This document shows positions 9,763 to 18,088 of a DNA stretch of 64,000 nucleotides, piece after piece. How positions within the stretch are numbered: position 1 is the stretch's first letter; each line of letters begins with the position of its first letter. The DNA comes from Allobosea thiooxidans (GTDB lineage: Bacteria; Pseudomonadota; Alphaproteobacteria; Rhizobiales; Beijerinckiaceae), in contig NZ_FUYX01000009.1 of the NCBI RefSeq assembly GCF_900168195.1, positions 124,001 to 188,000 on the forward strand, written 5' to 3'. A program made the position numbers and the translations under genes. Below the pieces are notes generated by a model. That model was not told where the DNA came from. It saw only the letters and a program-made list of their open reading frames with translations, and did not search any database.

Positions 9763-10545
9763 TCATCCGATCCAGTTCCGCGCGAAATCGGCCTCCTCGT
9801 AGCCATTCGACTTCTGCCGTTTCGGCAACTTGATCTTCTCCCGTGGCGGCGCCTCATAGGGGACGGAACTGAGGATGTGGGTGATGATGTTGAGCCGCGC
9901 CTGGCGCTTGTCGTCGGAGTGGACAGCTTACCACGGCGCCCAGGCGGTATCGCTGGCGCGGAACATCTCGTCGCGGGCGCGCGAGTAGTCGTGCCAGCGC
10001 GAATATGACTTCAGGTCCATCGGCGACAGCTTCCAGATCTTGCGCAGATCGCTGATACGCTCCTGCATTCGGCGGGTCTGCTCTTCCTGGCCGACCTCCA
10101 GCCAGTACTTCAGCAGGATGGTGCCGGAATCGACGATCGCTTTTTCGACGCCCGGCACGACCTGCAAAAAGCCCTTGGCCTGATCCTCGGTACAGAAACC
10201 CATGACCCGTTCGACGCCGGCCCGGTTGTACCAGCTGCGATCGAAGATCACGATCTCGCCCGCCGCCGGCAGGTGCGGCAGGTAGCGCTGGACGTACATC
10301 TGCGAACGTTCGCGCTCCGTCGGTGGCGGCAGGGCGACGACCCGAAAGACCCGGGGGCTGACGCGCTCCGTGATCGCCTTGATGACGCCGCCCTTGCCGG
10401 CGCCGTCCCGCCCCTCGAAAACGATGCAGACCTTTCCGCCCGCATGCTTCGCCCACTCCTGGAGCTTGACCAACTCCTCATGGAGGCCGCGCAGCTTTCG
10501 CTCGTAGGCCTTTCGTTTCAGGGGCTCGTTGCTGTGGTTCTTCAT
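9763..10545 (-). pseudogene. ppk2: Polyphosphate kinase 2 (PPK2) with in-frame stop
   Basis: PPK2 enzymes phosphorylate nucleotides with polyphosphate. The frame starts MKNHSNEPLKRKAYERKL and has the Walker A FEGRDGAGKGG (about 43-53), the lid/Walker B region FDRSWYNRAGVE, and later MDLKSYSRWHDYSRARDEMF. At 9928-9930 a TAA follows AWAPW. The frame then goes on unshifted with AVHSDDKRQARLNIITHIL and PPREKIKLPKRQ, the standard PPK2 C-terminus, to a TGA at 9763-9765 (260 codons). Homologues read WYVV at this site, so TAA probably replaced a Tyr codon. The truncated 205-residue product lacks about 55 C-terminal residues and is probably inactive, unless the stop is a sequencing error. Confidence 0.88.
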
Positions 10546-10561
10546 CGCCCGCTCCGTCCCG

Positions 10562-11047
10562 TCAGGACCAGCTCAGGAAGAAGGCGACGTCGCCCGGCAA
10601 GCCCCCCGGCCAGTCGATGATCATGGCGCGAAGCTTGTACTTGGCCGGCTGGAGATGCTCCTTCCAGAACTGATAGGCCTGCTTCGGCCGGCCGGTGAGC
10701 GTCGTCGGCCAGTCCGCTTCGGCATTGTTGATGGCCCGGCCCCGGTCCATGCAGAGCTGGCTCGGGAAGCGCATGACGAGGACCTCGGTCTCGCCCCGGC
10801 CTGCCGCGGCGCGGGTCTTCGTCGCGAGGCTTTGCTTGATTTCCTCGATCTTCTCCGGCGTTACCGCAATTTCCTCGCTCAGCGTGGCGGTAAGCTTGCG
10901 CTGCGCTTCCTCGGCTTTGTCCATTGCGCCGGCCAGCTTGGAGGCCCGGGCCATTTCGAGGTCGGTCATGTAGGACCGAAGGTCGTCGGCCGACATGAAA
11001 CTCTCATCGGCAAGCGTTCCGGCGTGGGGGTTTGGAGTGCTCGGCAT
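10562..11047 (-). CDS. Conserved hypothetical protein upstream of ppk2
   Basis: 161 residues, soluble, with a charged helical N-terminal half (about 15-90) and a more globular C-terminal part with RFPSQLCMDRGRAINNAEADWP and a Trp-rich end. No family is assigned with confidence. The ATG at 11047 is preceded by AAGGGG at a 9-base spacing; the in-frame TTG further upstream is less likely. Its stop lies 16 bases before the ppk2 start, so the two are probably co-transcribed. Confidence 0.65.
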   Translation of the reverse strand: MPSTPNPHAGTLADESFMSADDLRSYMTDLEMARASKLAGAMDKAEEAQRKLTATLSEEIAVTPEKIEEIKQSLATKTRAAAGRGETEVLVMRFPSQLCMDRGRAINNAEADWPTTLTGRPKQAYQFWKEHLQPAKYKLRAMIIDWPGGLPGDVAFFLSWS

Positions 11048-11125
11048 CGGTTCAATCCCCTTCAAGAAACTTCTCTGCGCACGGTCGGATTCCGATCCTT
11101 CCGCCCGCAGCAGCCCTGCGAAAAA

Positions 11126-11701
11126 TCAGAGCTTCTGGATATAGACGGCCTCGGCCAGGGTGAGATCGACCATGTCTCCGGAACGGATGTGCGACAGATC
11201 TTCCTTGACCGCTGGGGTAACGACCTTGAGGCTGTTCGGGCCAGCCGGACCCACATAGCTGACGACGCCGGTAACTGGGTCGAAGGCTTGGAAGCGTGCT
11301 GTGATTCTAAGAGAGCGAGCGACAAACTTTTCCGGCAGGTTTTGGAAGAGGGTCTCGCTGACCGCTTCTGTGTATGCAATGCCGGGACGAGCCCCTTTCT
11401 TCGTGCGCCTCGCGCCGAGCGCGACCCCCTCGACACGGCTGACCCGAAGTCTGTCACCCGCCTGCACGCGCCGCAGATCACCGAAGGGTTCTGGAACAAA
11501 GACATCCCATACGAAGCGGCCCTGCCGAACCGTCGCCAAGCGAAATGCTGGCGCGACGGCAACGACCTCGACCTCGATCTGCTCTACTGCGACAGGACCG
11601 ACGCCGGACACGATCACTGTTTGGCTTGCTATCGTAGGCGCACAGCCAGCGCCGCCGATGCCCAGCATCAGAGCAGAAGCAAGTATGATTAATCTAGACA
11701 T
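11126..11701 (-). CDS. Putative lipoprotein
   Basis: 191 residues with a lipoprotein signal peptide: MSRLIILASALMLGIGGAGC gives a lipobox ending at Cys20, with Ala/Pro after it. The mature part is beta-rich (VAVEQIEVEVVAVAPAFRLATVRQ, GDRLRVSRVEGVALG, SGDMVDLTLAEAVYIQKL). This reads like a periplasmic domain that tolerates repeated small modules. The Asp+2 inner-membrane retention signal is absent, so outer-membrane sorting is expected. The family is not recognised. Confidence 0.75.
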   Translation of the reverse strand: MSRLIILASALMLGIGGAGCAPTIASQTVIVSGVGPVAVEQIEVEVVAVAPAFRLATVRQGRFVWDVFVPEPFGDLRRVQAGDRLRVSRVEGVALGARRTKKGARPGIAYTEAVSETLFQNLPEKFVARSLRITARFQAFDPVTGVVSYVGPAGPNSLKVVTPAVKEDLSHIRSGDMVDLTLAEAVYIQKL

Positions 11702-11737
11702 TGAGTTTTCCTATCTTGGTGGCAGGGACACACCGCT

Positions 11738-12004
11738 TCAGTTGCTGCCTAAATTAGATGCAATTCGCTTATCGTGAATGAATTTTTGAATTTCATCCTC
11801 CAAGTTTTTTAACAGACCACGATATTCTTCTATTATCTTATTTGAGTTCGGAGATTTGAGCCCGACATGATACAAGATGACATTCTCAACATCGGCCAAA
11901 TCTTTACACAGGCCGCGAAACTCCTCACTGGCCAAAGCCAGTTCGGCGATCTCCTTCTTGTGCCGGGGGAAAAGCTTTTTTACCGCCAGAACGCTGGAAT
12001 CCAT
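11738..12004 (-). CDS. Small hypothetical protein
   Basis: 88 residues, highly charged and predicted largely helical (RHKKEIAELALASEEF, NKIIEEYRGLLKNLEDEIQKF). No signal peptide or membrane segment. The coding DNA is visibly richer in A/T than its neighbours, which may point to recent acquisition. The family is not recognised. Confidence 0.55.
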   Translation of the reverse strand: MDSSVLAVKKLFPRHKKEIAELALASEEFRGLCKDLADVENVILYHVGLKSPNSNKIIEEYRGLLKNLEDEIQKFIHDKRIASNLGSN

Positions 12005-12083
12005 CGAAAGCGCGCTCCTCGTCGAAGAACACAGTTTGTTTTCCTACGCCGCCTGTTGAGAGGCAGAATCAGAGCGGGTGCCC

Positions 12084-13022
12084 CTAAGGAGATGTCTTGG
12101 GGTTGACTTTCTCCCATCCGCTTCCCGGGTCGAAGCTGTTCATGCGCGACGCGATGAGACGGGTGTTAGGGCCCAGATCCTTCTGGTAGACGGTGCCTGC
12201 ATGGTTGACGAGGAAGCTCGTGATCCCCGACCTGGCATAGGTCGCAGGATAGGCGAGCACACCGAAGCCGCCGATCATGTTGCCACCAGCGACGTAGTCG
12301 AGCGCCCCGCCTGAAGCTGCCGCCCCCTGCTTCCGAAGGATCTTGAAATAGTAGCCGTGATAGGGCTGTCGCGTTTGGCCTGGCACATAGCCTTGCCCTG
12401 CCGCCCGTGCGGCGAACTCACCCAGCGGGCTCGGTTCTTCGCCGGGAGCGGTCGGCCAGTACAGGCCGTCGTGCTTGTCTGGCTGGCTGACGATTCTCTG
12501 GGCGTAAATACCGGAGCTGCGGCCGTTATGACCTTTCGCGGCGTATTCGAACTGCGCGTCGAGGATCGCAAGGCTCGTCTGGATGGCGTCGAGTTCGTTC
12601 CGCCCGATCCGGCGGGCGAGAAGCTCCCGACGCCCCGCCTCCACCATGAACTTCCAGCCGCCGCGCGAATGGAAGATCGGGATCGGGAACGGGAATGCCT
12701 CCTCCCCCAACAGCAGCGTCGCCGTTCGACCGGTTTCGACGATCGAATGGCGGGCCTCATAGGCCGCAACGAAACGCTGACGATTTTCTTCGTCGCGCTT
12801 CTCGTCCCCCGAGAACAGGATGTCCCGCCCAGCCATGCCAAAGATCGAATAGAGCCGCGTGGACTGGTTCTCGCGCACGGCGGCCAGTAGTGCAGCCGCC
12901 GCCGCCTGCGGTGACCCGAATATCTCCTGTGCGCGCGCCACCGTCGAAGCCGCACACATTCCCGCCGCGACCCCGCAAAGCAGGCGAATGAGCAGATGCA
13001 CGGTCGGCCATGTCATGGTCAT
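12084..13022 (-). CDS. DUF2950 family exported protein
   Basis: 312 residues with an N-terminal signal peptide (MTMTWPTVHLLIRLLCGVAAG, cleavage near VARA). The mature part fits DUF2950: FGSPQAAAAALLAAVRENQ, then LYSIFGMAGRDILFSGD, the central WPTAPGEEPSPLGEF, the GYYFKILRKQG segment and the C-terminal TSFLVNHAGTVYQKDLGP. The ATG at 13022 is preceded by GGGGA; one six bases downstream is also possible. DUF2950 genes regularly neighbour DUF3300 genes, as here, so a joint envelope function is likely, but neither is biochemically defined. Confidence 0.87.
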   Translation of the reverse strand: MTMTWPTVHLLIRLLCGVAAGMCAASTVARAQEIFGSPQAAAAALLAAVRENQSTRLYSIFGMAGRDILFSGDEKRDEENRQRFVAAYEARHSIVETGRTATLLLGEEAFPFPIPIFHSRGGWKFMVEAGRRELLARRIGRNELDAIQTSLAILDAQFEYAAKGHNGRSSGIYAQRIVSQPDKHDGLYWPTAPGEEPSPLGEFAARAAGQGYVPGQTRQPYHGYYFKILRKQGAAASGGALDYVAGGNMIGGFGVLAYPATYARSGITSFLVNHAGTVYQKDLGPNTRLIASRMNSFDPGSGWEKVNPKTSP

Positions 13023-13072
13023 GGAACTGCATCCCCGTAGCTGAACGTGCCGCGAAGGAGCGGCGTCTTTTT

Positions 13073-14728
13073 TTAATGCGAGATGATCCCTTTCGGGATC
13101 TGCGAGCCCGATGCCTTCCACCGCTCGAAGGTCTCGAACGGGACGCCAATCTGGCGGTAGTCGACCCGCAGATAACCGTCCGCACCACGATGTACAGCCC
13201 AGGGCGCCATGCCCTGCACTTCCTGGGCGATCAGGCCGACATAGGTGGTCGCCGAGCCGGTATAGGCGAAGCGATAGAAGCCCAGGCCGTTCTCCATGCG
13301 CCCAAGCAGCATAACGTCATGCTTGAGGGCGATGTCAGAGCGTCGTCCGCCACCGCCACCGCCACCGCGCCCGCCCCCTCCGCCCATGCGTGCGCCACCG
13401 CCATATCCGCCGCCGCCCATCCGGCCGCCGCCGGCCGGCATGCGAGCCATGCTGGCATGGCCGCGCTGCGACTGAAGGCTCGCGGCGCGGCCCGGCTGCG
13501 TGTTGAAGGCATTATCACGCGCAGGGCCGGCACGACCCGCGCCCGGGTTGGGGCGCTTCGGCTGGGGAGTGGCACGCGGCGGGGCGGAACCGCGGGCGCG
13601 ATCAGCTCCCGCACCACCGCCAGGACGGGCACGATCCCCACCCGGCCGATCCGGCCGGGTTCCAGCCACTGCGCGATCGCCGTCGCCCGGACGGTCGGTT
13701 CTGGCTCCAGCTCCAGGACGATCTCCCGGTCTTTGTTCCGGTCGAGCCGCCGCGCCTGCTCCCGGCCCGTCGCGGCCGCCTTCGGGGCGCAGGACCTGAT
13801 CGCCGCTGCGTCCGCGGAAATCCATCCTGCCTTCGCTGCCGGCCCGGATATTGTTGTTGGAGAATTTCTGCCTGACCGCATCGTTGCGATATTGTACGCC
13901 TTGGCGATGCTGGGGGTTGTGCTCCCAATGCGCCACACGATTGCGGTCGATATTGATGTTGTTGTTGTTCCAGTTGACGTTGCCGCCCCAATACCCGCCC
14001 GAGGTCCAGCGCCCGAGCGCATAGGCCGTGCCGAATGCGAGCCCCGTCGCGAGGACGCCGGTGGCGATATAGCCCGGCGCAGGAAAGTAATAGGGCGGAT
14101 AGGCGGGATCGGGCCAGGTGCCATAGACCACAGCCGGATCGTAATAGGGCACGTACACCGTGTCCGGGCTGGTCGGCTCGATCAGGATGGTCTGCTTGCT
14201 GCTGCCGCTGGCCGGCTGGACGGTGACCTTCTGCTGCGGGCTGGATGACAGCTTTTTGGTGTCATAGGCCCGGGCCCGCATCCGCTGGATACCGTCCATA
14301 ATGTCGGGCTGCTGAGCGAGGACCGCATCGCCAAGCTTCTGCGTCCAGTCGAGGTTCTTGCTCATCATCTCCAGCACGGAAGGCGTCGCGACCAGCGATT
14401 TCACGCTCGCATCCCAGGGCTGCTTGTCGGCAGCGGCCTTCAGCTGGTCGCCCTTGAGCGCCTTGTTGGCAGTGACCCATCGATCCGCCTGCACCACTTC
14501 CAGCGGATAGGTCGAAGCCATCAGGACCTGCGCCAGCAGGGTGTCGGGATAGAGTGCGATCGGCGCAACGAGCGCATCGAGCTGGGCGCTGGAGAGAATT
14601 GCTTCGGCCTGCGCTGTCTGGGTGGCGGGTGGCGCGGGCGGTTGCGGCGAGGGGGCCGTCGTCTGGGCCAGCGCCTGGGAGGCGAGCCCACTGACGACGA
14701 CGCTGGCAAGCACAATCCGCAAATGCAT
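13073..14728 (-). CDS. DUF3300 protein with Gly/Arg-rich linker and C-terminal S74-like domain
   Basis: 551 residues. It has a signal peptide (MHLRIVLASVVVSGLASQALA), then the DUF3300 domain (about 40-220) with LDALVAPIALYPDTLLAQVLMASTYPLEV and the repeated YYDP/YPPYYFP tyrosine-rich stretch. A long low-complexity linker rich in Gly, Arg, Pro and Ala (about 290-460) follows. The last 88 residues start SDIALKHD and contain YVGLIAQEVQG and DGYLRVDYRQIG. These match the peptidase S74 intramolecular chaperone domain, including the Ser464-x4-Lys469 pair used for self-cleavage. DUF3300 proteins are poorly characterised; an exported, self-processed envelope protein is the inference. Confidence 0.85.
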   Translation of the reverse strand: MHLRIVLASVVVSGLASQALAQTTAPSPQPPAPPATQTAQAEAILSSAQLDALVAPIALYPDTLLAQVLMASTYPLEVVQADRWVTANKALKGDQLKAAADKQPWDASVKSLVATPSVLEMMSKNLDWTQKLGDAVLAQQPDIMDGIQRMRARAYDTKKLSSSPQQKVTVQPASGSSKQTILIEPTSPDTVYVPYYDPAVVYGTWPDPAYPPYYFPAPGYIATGVLATGLAFGTAYALGRWTSGGYWGGNVNWNNNNINIDRNRVAHWEHNPQHRQGVQYRNDAVRQKFSNNNIRAGSEGRMDFRGRSGDQVLRPEGGRDGPGAGAAARPEQRPGDRPGAGARTDRPGDGDRAVAGTRPDRPGGDRARPGGGAGADRARGSAPPRATPQPKRPNPGAGRAGPARDNAFNTQPGRAASLQSQRGHASMARMPAGGGRMGGGGYGGGARMGGGGGRGGGGGGGRRSDIALKHDVMLLGRMENGLGFYRFAYTGSATTYVGLIAQEVQGMAPWAVHRGADGYLRVDYRQIGVPFETFERWKASGSQIPKGIISH

Positions 14729-14786
14729 GGCATGACCTCGCAACGAGGCGGCGCGGAGTTTCCCGCATCGCGTTAAGTGGAATTCA

Positions 14787-15041
14787 CTAACGTCCTGCGA
14801 CAGGCCGCTTCGCCGCTTGCTCGGCCGCCTGCAGCTTCCGGAAAGCCTCAATGTTCTCGCGGCCTTCACGCATGCCCTGGTCCATGCGTCCGTCCTGTTT
14901 CATATTATAGCTTTCCCGCTGAACCTGCGGCACACAACCATCGATTCGGTTGCAGGACGCCGCTGGCTGGGAGGCGACAGAGAGGCAAATGGCCGCGCCA
15001 ACCAGGGCCCCTCCAGCACGAATGATTACGCTTCTATTCAT
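14787..15041 (-). CDS. Small secreted protein
   Basis: 84 residues: signal peptide MNRSVIIRAGGALVGAAICL, then a short mature region with two cysteines (SCNRIDGCVPQ) and a helical end (GRENIEAFRKLQAAEQAAK). It lies just upstream of the DUF3300 gene on the same strand, 58 bases away, so it could be the first gene of that group. The start at 15041 was preferred over 15050 because of the upstream CGGGG. Confidence 0.6.
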   Translation of the reverse strand: MNRSVIIRAGGALVGAAICLSVASQPAASCNRIDGCVPQVQRESYNMKQDGRMDQGMREGRENIEAFRKLQAAEQAAKRPVAGR

Positions 15042-15296
15042 GCGATGCACCCCGCGCCGAAGAGCCGAACAACGTCAAATGCGACCCAAGTAAAGGTGTA
15101 TTTCCCAAATCCACCGCCGGTTAGGCAATGGATTTGGCTGCCTCCTGCGATGAGGTGCGGCTGAACAAGCGATTACTACCTTACTGGGAAGCCGACACCT
15201 GTACCCAAGGACAATACGTCGCTTCCTCGCGCTGTGCTGAGTTTGGATGCCGGTTGGCGCCACACAGATCTAGCAGCCCGAGAATAAGGATTCGCG

Positions 15297-18020
15297 ATGG
15301 CTTCTCCAGCTCAGGAACCGCGCAGCATCGATCATTTCTTCTCGGCTCCCTCCGGCCGAACCGATCGCTGGCGCGATCTTCACGCCGCAGCGCGGTCCTG
15401 GTCGACGGGAGACAAAAGCCGACGGGTCGTCGAAGTCGCGCTCAATGAACTCGGCGTCATCGAGGAATTTCACGCCTTCCCGGGGGTGGAGCTCCTCGCG
15501 ACGCTGCGGGGCTTCCTGCAGAACGACGACGCAAACGGCTTCCTGTCGCTCGCCAAGCGCATCTCGCTCGCAATCATCACAGGCAATTACAAGCACGATC
15601 CGAAGGAGTGGCAGTCAGCCGACCTGTCGCTGGCGGAGCCGGTCGATGTCGTTCCATCAGCGCTGGGGGACAACGCGACGCACCGTCCCTATTTCGAGAT
15701 GCTGCTGGTTACGCCCGCACCCGCCGGGCGCTGGCCGCATATCGCAGCCGAGTTTCGCCGGCTGCGCCGCCCCGAGGACGCGTTCATCTACGAAGTCGTG
15801 CCGGTCGGCAGCCTGGAGGACGCGATCTGCGCCGCCGTTCTCAACCCGAACATCGCAGCCGTCGCGATCTATGAAGGCTTTGCGCTGAGGTCACGGCACG
15901 ATGCCTCGATCCTGCGCAGCGTGCTCGCCGCCCAGCAACCGCTCCTCGACAAGGCGGACGAGGCGGACATGGCCTTGCGGCTCTCCGCGGGGTTGAAGGC
16001 GATCCGGCCCGAGCTCGACATCTATCTGCTCTCCGACCGGCGCGTCGAGAAGCTGGCGGGCGACCCGCGCGCGGCGATGATCCGCCGGGTGATGTACCAG
16101 GTCGAGGAGCCGCTCGAACTGCATCTTTCGGTGCTGGAGGGCATCAAGGCGCGCTACGACACGCCGTTCTTCGACAATCTCAAGCTCTATGCGCAAAGGC
16201 CGGTCGCCACCTTCCACGCGCTTCCGATCGCGCGCGGCAAATCGGTGTTCCGCTCGCCCTGGATCCGCGACATGGGCCAGTTCTACGGCATCAATCTCTT
16301 CCTGGCGGAGAGCAGCGCCACCACCGGCGGCCTGGACAGCCTGCTGGAGCCGACCGGCAACATCAAGCGCGCCCAGGAGATGGCGGCGCGCGCTTTCGGC
16401 GCCGATCACGTCTTCTTCGTGACCAATGGCACCAGCACCTCGAACAAGATGGTGCTGCAGGCGCTGATCGCGCCCGGCGACATCGTCATCCTCGATCGCA
16501 ACTGCCACAAGTCGCACCATTACGGCCTGGTGCTGAGCGGCGCGCAGCCCGTCTATGTCGAGGCCTTCCCGATGACGGAATACTCGATGTACGGGGCGGT
16601 GCCGCTGCGCACCATCAAGAAGGCCCTGCTCGACCTGAAGGCCGAGGACCGCCTCGATCGCGTCAAGATGGTCGACCTGACCAACTGCACCTTCGACGGT
16701 CACATCTACAACACCCGGCGCGTGATGGAGGAATGCCTCGCGATCAAGCCGGACCTGATCTTTCTCTGGGACGAGGCCTGGTTCGGCTTCGCGCGCTGGT
16801 CGCCCTTCCTGCGGCCGCGAACTGCGATGGGCGCGGCGACCGACATCGAAGCCTGGATGGAGAGCCCGGACGCTCTCGCCGCTTACGAACGGCAGCGCAA
16901 GGAGCTCGGCGCGAGCCCGTCCGCTCAAACCCTGCTGGATACGCGGCTGATCCCCGACCCGCGCGCCGTCCGGCTGCGCGTCTACCAGACCAACTCGACC
17001 CACAAATCGATGTCCGCGATCCGGCAGGGATCGATGGTGCTGGTCAGGGATGTCGACTTCCACAAGGTCGAGGCGCAGTTCCACGAAGCGGTCTTCACCC
17101 ATGCCTCGACCAGCCCGAACCAGCAGCTCATCGCCAGCCTGGATGTCGCGCGCCGGCAGATGGAGATCGAAGGCTACGGGCTGGTGATGAACGCCATCGA
17201 AGTGGCGCTCGACATCCGGCGGGAGATCGCCATCCACCCGCTGATCTCGAAATACTTCAAGGTCGTCGGCGCCGACGGGATGGTGCCCGCTCAATACCGC
17301 ACCAGCGGCTTCGTCGATTTCCTCGCACCCGAGACGCGCTGGGACGACCAGCTGCGCAGCATGCGCGAGGACGAGTTCTGCCTCGACCCGACCCGCATGA
17401 CGCTGGTCTGCGGCACGGCTGGCTTCGACGGCACCTCGTTCAAGGGCCTTCTGGCCTCGCAATACGGCATCCAGGTCAACAAGACCTCGCGCAACTCGGT
17501 TCTCCTCCAGTCCAACATCAACAACACGCGAAGCGACGTGGCTCTGCTGATCAGCGTCCTGTTCAAGATCAGCAATGAGATCGAGGATCGCCTGCGCCAG
17601 GGCGGCGACGGCGTGCGCCGGACTTTCGAAGCGCGAGTGCGCAGCCTCATGACCGATGTGCCCGAGCTTCCCGACTTCAGCCATTTCCATGAAGCGTTTC
17701 GGGGCGATGCCGGCAAAAACACGCCGGAAGGCGATATCCGCACGGCGTTCTTCTCCGCCTATGCGGAGGACAAGTGTGAATACCTGCCGATCGACAGTCC
17801 CGAATGCGATCGCCGCATCGACAAGGGGCCGGCGCTCATCTCGGCGAATTTCGTCATCCCCTACCCGCCCGGCTTCCCGATCCTGGTGCCCGGCCAGGTC
17901 GTGACGCATGAAACGATCACCTTCATGCGCAAGCTCGATGTGAAGGAAATCCACGGCTACGAGAAAGCCAAAGGGCTCAAATTGCTGAGACCCGACGCCT
18001 TGACCACCAAGAAGAAGTGA
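15297..18020 (+). CDS. Orn/Lys/Arg decarboxylase (PLP-dependent, acid-stress type)
   Basis: 907 residues, longer than the 715-755 of CadA/AdiA/SpeF. It has an N-terminal extension and wing domain (to about 300), the fold-I PLP domain (about 300-720; FFVTNGTSTSNKMV, LWDEAWFGFARWSPF, and the Schiff-base Lys570 in STHKSMSAIRQGSM) and the C-terminal Orn/Lys/Arg decarboxylase domain. The PYPPGFPILVPGQ motif near the end is typical of the family. The ATG at 15297 follows AAGGA. Decarboxylation consumes a cytoplasmic proton; which basic amino acid is used cannot be read from sequence. First gene of a four-gene cluster with the aspartate decarboxylation system, so an acid-resistance or energy role is likely. 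Confidence 0.92.
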   Translation: MASPAQEPRSIDHFFSAPSGRTDRWRDLHAAARSWSTGDKSRRVVEVALNELGVIEEFHAFPGVELLATLRGFLQNDDANGFLSLAKRISLAIITGNYKHDPKEWQSADLSLAEPVDVVPSALGDNATHRPYFEMLLVTPAPAGRWPHIAAEFRRLRRPEDAFIYEVVPVGSLEDAICAAVLNPNIAAVAIYEGFALRSRHDASILRSVLAAQQPLLDKADEADMALRLSAGLKAIRPELDIYLLSDRRVEKLAGDPRAAMIRRVMYQVEEPLELHLSVLEGIKARYDTPFFDNLKLYAQRPVATFHALPIARGKSVFRSPWIRDMGQFYGINLFLAESSATTGGLDSLLEPTGNIKRAQEMAARAFGADHVFFVTNGTSTSNKMVLQALIAPGDIVILDRNCHKSHHYGLVLSGAQPVYVEAFPMTEYSMYGAVPLRTIKKALLDLKAEDRLDRVKMVDLTNCTFDGHIYNTRRVMEECLAIKPDLIFLWDEAWFGFARWSPFLRPRTAMGAATDIEAWMESPDALAAYERQRKELGASPSAQTLLDTRLIPDPRAVRLRVYQTNSTHKSMSAIRQGSMVLVRDVDFHKVEAQFHEAVFTHASTSPNQQLIASLDVARRQMEIEGYGLVMNAIEVALDIRREIAIHPLISKYFKVVGADGMVPAQYRTSGFVDFLAPETRWDDQLRSMREDEFCLDPTRMTLVCGTAGFDGTSFKGLLASQYGIQVNKTSRNSVLLQSNINNTRSDVALLISVLFKISNEIEDRLRQGGDGVRRTFEARVRSLMTDVPELPDFSHFHEAFRGDAGKNTPEGDIRTAFFSAYAEDKCEYLPIDSPECDRRIDKGPALISANFVIPYPPGFPILVPGQVVTHETITFMRKLDVKEIHGYEKAKGLKLLRPDALTTKKK

Positions 18021-18088
18021 AGCCAGGCAACAGATAAACTCGTCCATGCGGGCGTTCGACGTCAGGTGGACAGAAACAGGGGATCGGA

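Noticed and set aside
6501-9930. Stop-codon recoding as explanation for the TAG in SulP and TAA in PPK2
   Set aside because: Both codons end other genes normally in the window, no suppressor tRNA, Sec or Pyl genes are seen, and two different stop codons would have to be recoded.
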